A stretch of DNA of 64,000 bases from JAFEBO01 sp036392375 (GTDB lineage: Bacteria > Planctomycetota > Phycisphaerae > Phycisphaerales > UBA1924), in assembly GCA_036392375.1 (NCBI GenBank), contig DASVYC010000105.1:1-64000 (forward strand). The letters are read 5' to 3'. The position numbers were made by a program, and so were the translations under genes. Each line of letters begins with the position of its first letter. Within the stretch, counting starts at the first letter, position 1. The notes under the pieces were generated by a model, which saw nothing but the letters and a program-made list of their open reading frames with translations, was not told the origin of the DNA and ran no database searches. This document shows positions 7,575-17,064 of the stretch, piece by piece.

Positions 7575-10193
7575 CTACGGACAGAACAGGAAGTCGTAGT
7601 TCTGCGCGAAGATGGAGAAGTCGCTGTCGTCGGTGATCAGGTCGCCGTTGAAGTCGGCGGCGGGGGTGAGGACGAAGTCGTACGCGCTGACGAACTGCGA
7701 GAAGTCCTTGTCGTCGACGTAGCCGTCGAAATCGAGGTCGCCGGCGCAGGGGCGGACCATGTAGACGAAGCGGGGGATGGCGACGGTGTTGGAGAAGGTG
7801 CCCGAGACGGCGGCGGGGCTGCTCGCGTACCAAGCTTGGAAGAGCTCGCCGAGGCCGAAGGAGTCGGCGACGGTGTCGAAGAAGAGAGGCGTGGTGCCGC
7901 TGCCGGTGTGGCGGACGGTGAAGTAGACGCCCTTGCCATAGTTCTGCCAGGGGCGGTTGAAGTCGACGAAGAACGCGGGGGGGGCGAGCGGAGACTCGGA
8001 GCGGACGCGCATGGCGTCGATCGCGAGCGGGCCGACGCGGGTGAGGACCGAGAGGCCGCCGACGTTCTCGGCGAAGAAGCTGCTCATGAAGGCGGGGCCG
8101 GTGTTGGCAACGCCCATCTCGACGCCGTAGAGAGCGAAGTTGGCGTCGTTGGCGGGCCAGGGCGCTTCGGACGGGGACGGGCGGAAGAGCAGGCCGGAGA
8201 GGGTGGCGTTGAAGGGGACGGACTCGAAGACATCGTCGTCGAGGACGGACTGGTAGGTGCGGCCTTCGGACTGTCCGAGCGTGCTGAGCGAGCCGTTGCC
8301 GGGCGTGGTCGCGAGCGTCTGCGACATGTTGAGCACGGGCGTGAAGAAGAGCTTGGTGACGGGGACGTTGGTGCGGTTGCCGAGCGTTGCGTCGGCGCTG
8401 ACGGTGCTGGTGATGGCGGCGATGCGGGCACCCCATCCGCCGCCGGGCGTGTCCTTGGCGACGGCGTCGGCCTGCATGGTGGACGCGTTGGAGAGGGTGT
8501 AGCGGATGGTGACCAGCAGCGTGCCGCCGAAGTAGGAGTAGGGGCGGTCGAAGGGGATGCTGCGGCCGAAGCGCTGCGGCGTGCCCTCGGGCGAGCCTCC
8601 GGGGAACCATTGACGGCTCATGACAAACGGGCCGGAGCGGACCAGCACGGCACCGGGCCCGGCGTTGGTGGCGAAGTTGGTAGAGAGATTGGCGGGCGTG
8701 CGGGTGGACTGCTGGACCGTGATGTCGAAACGCGTGAAGAGGAGGTCGGCGGTGCCGGGGAAGGCGGCCGAGCCGAGCGAGCCATCGCCTTGGCGGAAGG
8801 TGAGGCCCTGGATGATGGAGCCGGGGCGGGCGGCGAGGAGTTCCTCGGGCGCGATGGCGAGCTGGATGACGCCGCCGGAGCTGCCGAAGAGCGGGAGCGC
8901 GGCGTTGGGCTCTTCGGTGATCCAGTTGGAGGGCGATTGGGTGGCGGCGTCGAAGAGCAGCTCGAGCGAGGGGACGTTGGCGGTGATGATGGTGTGGGAG
9001 GTGGCGTTGAAGCCGGTCTGGAAGCCGGCTCGTGCGCCGGAGATGAGCGAGACGCTGTTGGCGCCGATGCTGACGGTGCTGGGGAAACCGTTGTGTCGGA
9101 TGGTGACGGAGAGGTGTCCGCCGCGGTACTCGTAGGGCTTGTCGAAGAGGACCTTGAAGGAGTAGGCCTCGGGTGCGTCGCCGGTGTCGGTCAGGGCGTA
9201 GGCGGGGATGGTCAGCGCGCCGGTGCGGACGACGGTGCGGTCGGCGGCGACCTCGTTGTCGGCGACGGTGGCGCTCATGGCGTCGGGCGAGCGGTTGGAG
9301 CGGGAGAGCTCGATCTGGAAGTTGCTGGTGGAGATGTTGCTGGTGGGGGCGGCGACGGCGTTGGGTTCGAGGCGGAAGCCCAGGCCCTTGATGAGGCTGC
9401 CTTTGGGGATGTGGACGAGCTCGCTGGCGTCGTACACGACCTGCGTGGTGCGGGCGGTGGTCTGAAACGGAGTGAGCAGGAAGGTGTCGTCGCCGCTGAG
9501 CTGATCGAGGGGCGGATACGCGCGGCTGTAGATATCGGGAGGTGCGAAGCGCAGGCGCAGCACCGGGGCGTTGGTCTTGGACCCGGCGGTGCCGGTCGCT
9601 GAGGAGAAGTCGGCCGTCGCGGCGATCTCCGACGAGAGCGGATCGCTGGTGGTGATCGCGTCGGTGAAGCAGGTGGCTTGGTTGGCGTTGCCGGCGTGGC
9701 GGAGCGTGATGCACAGGTCGCCGCCGGTGTAGACGAAGCGGTTAGCGAAGGGGACGAAGACGCCGAAGGGCGCGGGCGAGCCCGCGGGCAGCGCGCTGGC
9801 GGCGAAGGTGATGGGTCCGCTGCGGGCGACGATGGTGTCGGGCCCGGCGTTGGCGGCGAAGGTAAGGCTGGCGGAGGCGGGCGGCTTGAGCGAGGAGCCG
9901 ATGCTGATGTCGTACTGGGAGAAGGTGACGGGGTTGGCGGGCCAGGCGGCGCCGCCCGCGTCCACGCGGTAGGACATCCCCGTGATCACCGAGCCGACGG
10001 GGACGCCGGCGAGCTGGGTGCGGGCGATGATCCACTGGATGGTGCGCGGCCCGGAGGTCAGCGGCGTGGAAAGCCCGCCCGAGCCGTCGGCGGCGGAGAG
10101 TGTGAGCGGGACGACGGTTTCGTCGGCGCGTGCGAAAGGGGCCATCAGTGCGACGGCGGCGATCGCGGCTGCGCGGAGCGTGTGGATCAACAT
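7575..10193 (-). CDS. Secreted protein with four repeated beta-rich modules and divergent dockerin
   Basis: An 872-residue exported protein. The signal peptide is residues 1-23 (cleavage after FARA). Four tandem modules of about 190-200 residues follow (roughly 24-215, 216-420, 421-630, 631-812). Each contains a G-S-x-I-x-G-L/M-x-x-R strand, an F/Y-D-I/V-x-x-S strand, a V-R-S/T-G-P/A strand and a Y-x-G-G-x-L-x-V/I-T-I/V-R-H/Y strand. The dockerin (816-872) is shortened: it keeps the first and last cysteines but lacks the two central ones, and ends in CP. The module family is unknown to me; the only other copy in the window is the gene at 24692. A structural or adhesive surface role is a guess. 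A hairpin follows the stop. Confidence 0.85.
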   Translation of the reverse strand: MLIHTLRAAAIAAVALMAPFARADETVVPLTLSAADGSGGLSTPLTSGPRTIQWIIARTQLAGVPVGSVITGMSYRVDAGGAAWPANPVTFSQYDISIGSSLKPPASASLTFAANAGPDTIVARSGPITFAASALPAGSPAPFGVFVPFANRFVYTGGDLCITLRHAGNANQATCFTDAITTSDPLSSEIAATADFSSATGTAGSKTNAPVLRLRFAPPDIYSRAYPPLDQLSGDDTFLLTPFQTTARTTQVVYDASELVHIPKGSLIKGLGFRLEPNAVAAPTSNISTSNFQIELSRSNRSPDAMSATVADNEVAADRTVVRTGALTIPAYALTDTGDAPEAYSFKVLFDKPYEYRGGHLSVTIRHNGFPSTVSIGANSVSLISGARAGFQTGFNATSHTIITANVPSLELLFDAATQSPSNWITEEPNAALPLFGSSGGVIQLAIAPEELLAARPGSIIQGLTFRQGDGSLGSAAFPGTADLLFTRFDITVQQSTRTPANLSTNFATNAGPGAVLVRSGPFVMSRQWFPGGSPEGTPQRFGRSIPFDRPYSYFGGTLLVTIRYTLSNASTMQADAVAKDTPGGGWGARIAAITSTVSADATLGNRTNVPVTKLFFTPVLNMSQTLATTPGNGSLSTLGQSEGRTYQSVLDDDVFESVPFNATLSGLLFRPSPSEAPWPANDANFALYGVEMGVANTGPAFMSSFFAENVGGLSVLTRVGPLAIDAMRVRSESPLAPPAFFVDFNRPWQNYGKGVYFTVRHTGSGTTPLFFDTVADSFGLGELFQAWYASSPAAVSGTFSNTVAIPRFVYMVRPCAGDLDFDGYVDDKDFSQFVSAYDFVLTPAADFNGDLITDDSDFSIFAQNYDFLFCP

Positions 10194-10354
10194 TCCCGCG
10201 GTTCTCGGTGGACTCTGGAGGGCCTCGTGTTCCCCCTTGGGAGCGGAACACGCCGGGGCGAGCCGCAGGGAATTCCGGCGAACGCCTCCGACCTTGCTTA
10301 TCGGAACCCTCGGGATCGCGCATGAGCCGAGAGGAACGAGGAGCGGGCGCGAAG

Positions 10355-10386
10355 CGACGCGGCCGCCCGTTGAGGCGGCCGCGTCG
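10355..10386. terminator. Perfect 13-base palindrome between dockerin genes
   Basis: CGACGCGGCCGCC (10355-10367) pairs with GGCGGCCGCGTCG (10374-10386) around CGTTGA. It lies 64 bases past the stop of the minus-strand gene at 10450. There is no T-run on either strand, so termination is inferred only from position. Confidence 0.5.
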
Positions 10387-10449
10387 GGAGTCTGTTTGCG
10401 TTCATCGGAAGCGACGGACCCGGATTCGGGGTCCGCGTGTGATCGGTGA

Positions 10450-10866
10450 TTATGGGCAGACGACCTGGTCGTAGGCGACGACGAAGATCTGGAAGTCGTT
10501 GTCGTCGACGAGGTTGTCGCCGTTGATGTCGCAGATGGGGTTGGCGGGCGGGATGATCAGAGCGTCGTAGGCGACGGTGAAGATCTGAAAGTCGAGGTCA
10601 TCGACGACGCCGTCGGAGTTGAAGTCGGCGGGGCAGTTGCCGACGGTCCACCAGAAACCAGCGGCGTGGCTGTAGTTGCCGCCGGTGGCGAACGGGGCGC
10701 CGAAGGCGGCGGCCTGTCCGATCGTGCCGCTGAGGGTGTACTGGCCACCCGTGGCGTTCTGGATTCCGCCGCCGGCGATGACGGAGGACTTAATGGTGTA
10801 CTGGGCCGACGCGGCGGAGGCGAACAGGCTCAGGACGGCGACGGCGGCAAGCTTGGCGGGATGCAT
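10450..10866 (-). CDS. Small secreted dockerin protein
   Basis: A 138-residue protein, the shortest of the array. The signal peptide ends ASAASA (residue 21). A segment of about 55 residues (IKSSVIAGGGIQNATGGQYTL, then a G-rich AAFGAPFATGG and AAGFWW) resembles a short beta domain often seen ahead of surface-sorting tags. The dockerin occupies 78-138, with a shortened linker (LIIPPANPIC) that loses the second cysteine but keeps the third. It ends in CP. The start at 10866 has AAAGGGG upstream; an earlier in-frame ATG (10926) would put 20 residues ahead of the signal peptide. It may be a nearly bare dockerin carrier or a small structural subunit. Confidence 0.8.
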   Translation of the reverse strand: MHPAKLAAVAVLSLFASAASAQYTIKSSVIAGGGIQNATGGQYTLSGTIGQAAAFGAPFATGGNYSHAAGFWWTVGNCPADFNSDGVVDDLDFQIFTVAYDALIIPPANPICDINGDNLVDDNDFQIFVVAYDQVVCP

Positions 10867-11152
10867 CTCAGTTCCCCTTTCGGCCGAGGGTCGGCCAGAT
10901 CTCGAACCCGCGACAACGCGGGGCACCTTCTGGATACAAGCGGCAGTGCGCCGTTGTCACCCTCAGAAGCTACCGAAAAGACGCGAGAAAGCCAACTCAA
11001 ATATGCCAGGTTGTTGCGTCGCCCCGAACAGATTCCTCCTGCGGCGGAGAATGGCGGGTAAAGGTGTGGCGACGCTCGCCCCTGGGCCAGATGACGCGGG
11101 AGAATGGTGTGCCGCCGGCACACTCGTGCGCATCGTTTGGATGTGCCTGCGC

Positions 11153-13657
11153 TTACGGGCAGACGCGCCGGTCGTAGGCGGTGACGAAGATAGCGAAGTC
11201 GGCGTCATCGACGATGGTGTCGGCGGTGAAGTCGGCGGGGCAGCCGGCGGGCATCGACGGGCTGGCACACAGGACGAGGTCGTACGCGGCGGCGAAGATC
11301 TGGAAGTCCTCGTCGGCGACGGCGCCGTTCTGGTCCAGGTCCGCGGGGCAGCAGGAGGCTGAGATCGCCGCGGGGCTCGTTGTTGCTGTGCCGCAGCGAT
11401 CTGTGAGGGAACAGGTGTAGCTGCCCGCGTCTTCGGGGCGGAGATTGGAGATCCGCAGGGTGTCGGTGCCGCTTCCTGCGAGGATGGAGCCGTGGGGCGT
11501 AACGCCGTCGCTCAGAGGCGAGCCGTCGCGGAACCACTTGTACGTGATGGTGGGGTAGCCCGATGCCGCGGTGGAGCGGAGCGTCACGTTTTCGCCGCAG
11601 GAACCGGCGCGGGATTGCGGGTGGGACGCGATGGCGGGGATGCCGTTTGAAGAGAAGCGAAGGAAGTTCTCTGAGGGGTTGAGTGATCGGAAGTTGCCGA
11701 CGGCGATGAGTTCGCCAGCGTGCACGACGAGGTCATAGATGGCGCCGCCGAAGCTGGGGGGATTGCGGAATTGCCAGGCCGAGCCGTTCCAGGATCGAAG
11801 GCCGAACTCGCCGCCGACGTACAGCGAGCCTTTGTACGAAGCGAGCGCGAGCGGGCCGCCGGGACCGGGGAGCGCGACCGGGAGGCGTTGCCACCCGGAA
11901 CCCGTCCAGCGGGTGACGTAGAACGTGTCGGTGGTGCCGCTGTCGCGGGAGGTGGCGTAGAGCTCGTTGTTGTGTACGCAGAAATCTGTAAGGGAGTCGA
12001 CGCTGTTGTCGGGTTTGGACCAGGCAAGGCCGTCGTAGTAGGCGGAGGTTCCAAGGGTCCCGTCGGTGTCGCCGATCCCGCCAGCGACGAAGAGCTTGTC
12101 GTCGAAGACGATCGCGTCCTGGAGGTTGGCATAGGAGTAGGGCACGCGGAGTGCGACGTCGGGCTCGACCCACTGGCCGTTGAGGTAGCGCACCACGCCA
12201 CTGGACGGCATGCCGGGAGTGGCGTTCACGATGCCGAACGCGAGGAGCTCGCCTCGATATCGCACCAGCCGGTAGACCGAGGCGGCTCGGGTAGAGGCGA
12301 AGTCCGTGATGCTCGGGAGTGGTCCGCCAACGGGCAGCCACTCGTCGCCGACGTTTCGCGCAACTGCGGTGATGGGCACGCCGTTGTTTCCGTAGAAGAA
12401 ACCCACGGCGAGCAGCCCGAACTCCGGGTCCCATTGCAGTCGGTAGACGCTGGAGAGGCGGGTGGAATCGGCCACCAGCCCTCGCCCCTCGAACGCCGGG
12501 CCGACCGGGGCGAAGCGGGTGCCGTCCCAGCGGCGAACGAAGGGCCGATATGGATAGTCGACGGACACGATGCCGGTGGACGAGCGGGCACCGTCGGAGA
12601 CATACACCACGCCATCGGGTCCGGCGAGCACCGAGCGGAGCCGGCCGCCGGGGCCTTCGCCGAACGGCCGCCAGGTCGTGCCGACATACTCCAGAGTTCT
12701 GGTGAACGCGCGGTTGCTGGTGACATCGCCCGCGGCGTGGAGGCGGCCGCGATACCAGGCCAACGCCTTGATGGTGAAGGTATTCCCACCCGGGATTGAC
12801 GACTGTCGGCTGGCGGAGTCGAGTGTTGTCCAGGTCGTGCCGTCGAAGGCGCGGAGGATTCCGCGGTCCGAGGAATTAGTGACGTACACCCGTCCGTTGA
12901 CGCGATCCAGAATCTGCCCGGAACTGCCGTTGTCCCACGAACCGTTGCTGTAGACGCTAAGGGTGCTGCCGAACGGCGTGCCAAGCACCAGGGCCGATCC
13001 CGCGGAGCGGATCCGATACGAAGTGCTGGGGGTCACGCTGCCGATGCTCGTCCATGACGTCCCGTCGAACGCGGCAACTCCACGGAAAAAGTATCCCGCG
13101 GCGACGAGCGTGCCGTTCCAGACATCGACGGACGATACTTGTGCGTTGAACGCTGCTCCGATGCGGACCCAGGCGCCGGAGCGGAACGCGTACACGCCGT
13201 TCTCGTTTGCGAAGCCTCCGGCGATCACGATCTCGTTGTTGAAGATCGTCAGGTCGTTGATGGTCGGTCGCACCGGCGCGACGGCGGTCTCAACCCACTG
13301 ATTGACCTCGAAGGTATAGAGGCGGCCTGTGAACGCGTGGAGTTTGTTGTTGTAGACGAACAACCGGCTGATCGGGCCGATGCTGCCTCCCACGCTGGTG
13401 ATCGATACCCAACGCTCGCCGTTCCAACCGATGATGGTCTCAATGCTCGAGATCGGCGCCGCGATGATGAGCATCGGCTCTTCGGGTCCGTCGCCGTCGC
13501 GGTCCCAGACGGTGGACGCGGAGGGGCTGGGGATCTCTTGCACCGGGAAGCCCGGGAGCCAGCCTTCGCATTGCTGGGAGATCTGGGCCGATGCCCGGAC
13601 GGCGCCGAACAAGCCCGCGAGGACCGAGAGAGCGATGACAGTTCTGCGCGGATCCAC
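11153..13657 (-). CDS. Secreted beta-propeller-like protein with Ig domain and dockerin
   Basis: An 834-residue protein. The start is a GTG preceded by GGAGGT at ideal spacing. The signal peptide ends VRASA. The long middle (about 40-670) has repeated W-x-G-x-x-W/L and V-x-x-x-G-x-L-x-A-x-G units (EVNQWVETAV, VWNGTLVAAGYF, AWYRGRLHAAGDV, RYLNGQWVEPD), suggesting a Kelch/galactose-oxidase-type propeller without recognisable copper ligands. An Ig-like domain follows (about 675-765: NVTLRSTAASGYPTITYKWF, DAGSYTCSL). The dockerin is 770-834 with all four cysteines, ending CP. It is the same architecture as the gene at 30060. Its dockerin is nearly identical to that of the adjacent, otherwise unrelated gene at 13736. 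Confidence 0.86.
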   Translation of the reverse strand: MDPRRTVIALSVLAGLFGAVRASAQISQQCEGWLPGFPVQEIPSPSASTVWDRDGDGPEEPMLIIAAPISSIETIIGWNGERWVSITSVGGSIGPISRLFVYNNKLHAFTGRLYTFEVNQWVETAVAPVRPTINDLTIFNNEIVIAGGFANENGVYAFRSGAWVRIGAAFNAQVSSVDVWNGTLVAAGYFFRGVAAFDGTSWTSIGSVTPSTSYRIRSAGSALVLGTPFGSTLSVYSNGSWDNGSSGQILDRVNGRVYVTNSSDRGILRAFDGTTWTTLDSASRQSSIPGGNTFTIKALAWYRGRLHAAGDVTSNRAFTRTLEYVGTTWRPFGEGPGGRLRSVLAGPDGVVYVSDGARSSTGIVSVDYPYRPFVRRWDGTRFAPVGPAFEGRGLVADSTRLSSVYRLQWDPEFGLLAVGFFYGNNGVPITAVARNVGDEWLPVGGPLPSITDFASTRAASVYRLVRYRGELLAFGIVNATPGMPSSGVVRYLNGQWVEPDVALRVPYSYANLQDAIVFDDKLFVAGGIGDTDGTLGTSAYYDGLAWSKPDNSVDSLTDFCVHNNELYATSRDSGTTDTFYVTRWTGSGWQRLPVALPGPGGPLALASYKGSLYVGGEFGLRSWNGSAWQFRNPPSFGGAIYDLVVHAGELIAVGNFRSLNPSENFLRFSSNGIPAIASHPQSRAGSCGENVTLRSTAASGYPTITYKWFRDGSPLSDGVTPHGSILAGSGTDTLRISNLRPEDAGSYTCSLTDRCGTATTSPAAISASCCPADLDQNGAVADEDFQIFAAAYDLVLCASPSMPAGCPADFTADTIVDDADFAIFVTAYDRRVCP

Positions 13658-13735
13658 TCGACCACCTCCGGCTGAAGTGTAATCGATCGAGTGATTGTCG
13701 CGAACCGGTTTTCGGACCTCCCCGCACTGTTTCAT

Positions 13736-14995
13736 TCACGGGCAGACGAGCCGGTCGTAGGCGGTCACGAAGATCGCGAAGTCGGCGTCGTCGACCGTTG
13801 TGTCCCGGTTGAGGTCGGCGGGGCAGCCGGCGGGCATGTCGGGGTCGGTGCAGTCGGTGATGTCGTAGGCGAGGGCGAAGCGGGTGAAGTCGTTGTCGAG
13901 CACGAGGCCGTTGTAGTCGAGGTCGGCGGGGCAGAGGGGGTTGCGGACGGCGGCTTCGGCGGCGGTGCGGATGAGATCGAAGAGAGGTTGGATCTCGCTG
14001 GAGCGGGTGGTGTCGGTGGCGAAGACGCCGACCATGCCGTCGTCGAAGTCGATCCACGAGGCGAAGCCGCGGGCACCGGCGGCGATGGCGCCGAGGAGCT
14101 TGCCGCCCTGATCGCGCTTGTCGAGCCAGACGCCGACGCCGTAGTCGGCGGCGTCGGTGGAGCTGATGAGGATCGGGGACTGCACAATCGGGATGGGGTT
14201 GGCGGTCTGGCGGCTGAACATCGCGTTGACGGCGGACTCGGAGAGGACGCGATTGCCGTTGAGCGCGACGCCCTTGCGGCGGAGCATCTCCATGAAGCGG
14301 GCGAAGTCGATGGCGTTGGACTCGCAGCCGCCGGCGATGCGGGGGTTGGTGGGCGTGGTGAGCGTGTAGGTGGTGCTGGGCATTCCGACTTTGAACTTGA
14401 GGCGGTCATTGAACAGGACGTTCCACGGATTCTGGAACGCGAGTTCGGCGACGGCGCCGGCGGCTTGCATGGACGCGCCGCCGTAGTCGAACTTGGTGCC
14501 GGGGAGGAAGGTGATGAAGCCGCTGGCGATCTGGAGGGCGGATTCCTGCAGGGTGAGCGTGGAGTCGCCGACGGCTGGGGAGTCGGGGAGGCCGGCGGTG
14601 TGGCTGAAGGCCTGGCGGATGGTGATGTTGGTCTTGAGGCCGCTGAAGGCGGGGATGTACTGGCTGAGCTTGGTGTCGAGCGAGAAGGGCTGGGGCGAGG
14701 AATCGACGAGGGACATGATGACGGCGCCGGAGATGGTCTTGGTGGCGCTGTCGGCGTTGGCGATGCGGTTGAGGGACCAGTTGCCGAAGGACTGGTGGTA
14801 GACGACGATGCCGTCTTTCATGAGGAGGAGATCAAAGCCGGGGACGGGGGAACCGACGTTGTCGCCGACGAGGGCGCCGTTGGCGAGGGCGGTGACGGCG
14901 GAGAAGTTGAAGGGCTGGGCGAGGGCGGATGAGAGGGTGATGGACACGGGCGCGGCGACGGCGGCGAGCCCGAGAAGTCGGGTGGTTCGGTGCAT
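13736..14995 (-). CDS. Secreted class C beta-lactamase-like serine hydrolase with dockerin
   Basis: A 419-residue exported enzyme. The signal peptide ends SSALA (residue 26). The serine-hydrolase core carries the S-x-x-K nucleophile motif as S83-A-T-K86, the conserved SHTAGL (131-136), and a Tyr motif YGG (Y171, the YxN position). This is the penicillin-binding/esterase superfamily that includes EstB-type esterases and D-amino peptidases. Substrate is unclear, and the Asn of YxN is replaced by Gly, which is common in the esterase branch. The dockerin is 355-419 with four cysteines, ending CP. Two further in-frame ATGs upstream lack a signal peptide directly behind them, so 14995 was chosen. 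Confidence 0.9.
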   Translation of the reverse strand: MHRTTRLLGLAAVAAPVSITLSSALAQPFNFSAVTALANGALVGDNVGSPVPGFDLLLMKDGIVVYHQSFGNWSLNRIANADSATKTISGAVIMSLVDSSPQPFSLDTKLSQYIPAFSGLKTNITIRQAFSHTAGLPDSPAVGDSTLTLQESALQIASGFITFLPGTKFDYGGASMQAAGAVAELAFQNPWNVLFNDRLKFKVGMPSTTYTLTTPTNPRIAGGCESNAIDFARFMEMLRRKGVALNGNRVLSESAVNAMFSRQTANPIPIVQSPILISSTDAADYGVGVWLDKRDQGGKLLGAIAAGARGFASWIDFDDGMVGVFATDTTRSSEIQPLFDLIRTAAEAAVRNPLCPADLDYNGLVLDNDFTRFALAYDITDCTDPDMPAGCPADLNRDTTVDDADFAIFVTAYDRLVCP

Positions 14996-15087
14996 GGGTG
15001 AGATCCTCTGTAGCGGTGTCATACCGCCCGAGGATGAAACGGCGCAGCACCGTCTGTATTGCAGCGGGTTGTGCAGTGGCCGCCAAC

Positions 15088-15822
15088 TCAGGGGCAGACG
15101 AGCTCGTTGTACGCCGCGGCGAAGATCTGGAAGTCGGCGTCGTCGCATTGGCTGTCGCCGTTGAAGTCGCCGGCGGTTTGGGGCTGGGGCACGATCAGGT
15201 CGTTGTACGAGGGGACGAAGAGGATGAAGTCGGCGTCGTCGACCACATTGTCGAAGTTGAGATCGGCGAGACAGGTGACGGCGGAGATGGTTGTTTGCCC
15301 CGAGGTAAAGACGAGTCCGCCGGCGAGCGCGGGTGTGATTGAGATGGCGTCGATGGTGAAGGAGACGACGCCGGTGGGGGAGAAGTCGCCGGTGAGATTG
15401 AACTGGATGCTGGCGGGCGTGGTGCCGATCGAGCCGTTCTGCTTGAAGACCACCGTGGTCGGCCCGGCTGGGAACGTGCCGGAGGGGTTGCCGAGCACGC
15501 CGGCGAGATCGGCGGGGGAGCCGCCGAAGGTGGTGATGATGGACGCGAGCGGCGTGGGCTGGCTGTAGAGGAGGCCCAGGAGCGAGAAGGCGGGCGTGCC
15601 GCGGACGTTGCCGTCGATGACGTAGCGGTAGCGGAAGGCGGCGTCGATGGTGGCGGGGCTGCTGGAGCTGATGTTGGTGGCACCATTCGTGATGGAGACG
15701 CCGGTCAGGGGCACGGCGACCGAGGGCGCGGCGAGGGCGAGTGGAGCGAGTGCGACGAGCGGCGCGATGAGCGCGGACGCGAGCGGGGCGATGGAGGCGT
15801 TGGCGGTGTGGGCGCGAGGCAT
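15088..15822 (-). CDS. Secreted dockerin protein, unknown N-terminal domain
   Basis: A 244-residue protein. A hydrophobic Ala/Leu/Pro-rich signal ends near residue 32. A domain of about 145 residues (ISSSSPATIDAAFRYRYVIDG, TTVVFKQNGSIGTTPASIQF, GVVSFTIDAISI) appears beta-rich and has no recognised family. The dockerin (184-244) is short, lacks both central cysteines, and has an extra one in the second loop (SQCDD); it ends CP. ATG 15822 is the start that gives a signal peptide; the frame stays open far upstream only because of base composition. Confidence 0.8.
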   Translation of the reverse strand: MPRAHTANASIAPLASALIAPLVALAPLALAAPSVAVPLTGVSITNGATNISSSSPATIDAAFRYRYVIDGNVRGTPAFSLLGLLYSQPTPLASIITTFGGSPADLAGVLGNPSGTFPAGPTTVVFKQNGSIGTTPASIQFNLTGDFSPTGVVSFTIDAISITPALAGGLVFTSGQTTISAVTCLADLNFDNVVDDADFILFVPSYNDLIVPQPQTAGDFNGDSQCDDADFQIFAAAYNELVCP

Positions 15823-15934
15823 CGCTGATCTCCGGTTCGGGCGGCGTGACGGAGTCACGGTATCGAAGCCGTCAAGCCGGGAGGATCCCCGGCGTGGTGG
15901 GCGGTCGAAGGGCGCGTCCTTGGCGGCGTGGCGA

Positions 15935-16948
15935 TTACTCGCACACCAGCGCGTTGTACGCGAGCACGAAGACCTGGAAGTCGAGATCGTCGACGATCGC
16001 GTCGGCGTTGAGGTCCGACGGGCAGCCCGCGGGCATGGACGGGTCGGCGCAGTCGAGGATGTTGTACGCGACCACGAAGATCTGGAAGTCCTCGTCGTCG
16101 ACGAGGGTGTTGCAGTCGAGGTCGGCCGGGCAGAGCGCGAGGGTGGCGGGAGCGGTGGTGGCGGGCTCGCACGGGCCGTCGATGAAACAGTCGTAGGACG
16201 CGACGTCTTCGCCGCTGACGTTGGTGATGGTGAGCGTCGCGGTGGCAGCAGAGGGGTTGAGGAGCGTGTCGATGGGTTCGCCGTTGCGGCGCCATTGATA
16301 GGTGAATGGCCCGGTGCCGTTGACGGTCGCGGTGAACGAGACCGTGCCGCCGGGGCAGACGCCGGTGTTGGCGACGGGCGCGGGGCGGGGCGCGACGCAG
16401 GACGTGAACGCGACCTCGGCGAGTCCCGTGTACGGGGAGACGTTGTTGTTGAAGGTCTCGCGGACGGTGAAGCGCACTCGGCTGACGTTGAAGACGACGG
16501 GGAAGCCGTAGACCTGCGCGATTGCAATGCCCTTCTCGGCGGCGAGGTTGGGGAGCGAGGCGAGTAGGCCGCCGCCGGCGTCGAAGAACTCGAGATCAAA
16601 GCGCACGACCGCGTAGTTGGGGTTGTTGGCGATGACGTTGGAGCGGTGCTGCCAGAGGTAGAAGCCGCCGACGGTCTGTGGCGTGCTGAAGAAGAAGGTT
16701 GCGGACTGTCCGACGGTCTGGTTGAGCTTGGTGGTCCAGTGGTTGTTGGTGCTGTAATCCGCGTGGGGGCTGAGGGGTGTGAAGTTGGCGGGCAGGCCCG
16801 AGCCGTTGATGGCGTGGATGATGCCGAACTGGCCGCTGAACTCCGATGTGGCGGTGGCGGAGGAGGGTTGGAAGAGGGGGCCGTCAGCGCGGCCGACGAG
16901 GGGCAGCGTGGCGATGGCGGCACAAGCGGCGAGAGACACGGAACGCAT
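15935..16948 (-). CDS. Secreted discoidin-like plus Ig protein with dockerin
   Basis: A 337-residue protein. The signal peptide ends LVGRA (residue 21). Residues 25-185 resemble an F5/8 type C (discoidin) fold: SATATSEF, HAINGSGL, HWTTKL, FYLWQHR and SRVRFTVRETFNN fit the ligand-binding jelly roll that typically binds carbohydrate. An Ig-like domain occupies 190-270 (GGTVSFTATVNGTGPFTYQW, DVASYDCFIDG). The dockerin is 273-337 with four cysteines plus one extra (DLDCN), and the protein ends in CE, as in the three adjacent genes at 30060-36315 on the other arm. GGAG lies before ATG 16948. Confidence 0.83.
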   Translation of the reverse strand: MRSVSLAACAAIATLPLVGRADGPLFQPSSATATSEFSGQFGIIHAINGSGLPANFTPLSPHADYSTNNHWTTKLNQTVGQSATFFFSTPQTVGGFYLWQHRSNVIANNPNYAVVRFDLEFFDAGGGLLASLPNLAAEKGIAIAQVYGFPVVFNVSRVRFTVRETFNNNVSPYTGLAEVAFTSCVAPRPAPVANTGVCPGGTVSFTATVNGTGPFTYQWRRNGEPIDTLLNPSAATATLTITNVSGEDVASYDCFIDGPCEPATTAPATLALCPADLDCNTLVDDEDFQIFVVAYNILDCADPSMPAGCPSDLNADAIVDDLDFQVFVLAYNALVCE

Positions 16949-17064
16949 GTGTGGATCTCCGGAAGTCACGAGCAGCGTATTCGGTGTGTCGAGTGTTGGA
17001 GGTGTTCCGGAGTTCTGGGACGTTGTTCGCGCGCGGGCTTCGAGTCGCGTGGAGGCGGTCGTGC

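Noticed and set aside
7167..9714. Very long open frames on both strands over the dockerin gene at 7575 (811 residues plus, 797 minus)
   Set aside because: Gly/Val/Glu- or His/Arg/Pro-rich shadow translations with no domain, signal or ribosome binding site; the 872-residue frame has signal peptide, repeats and tag.
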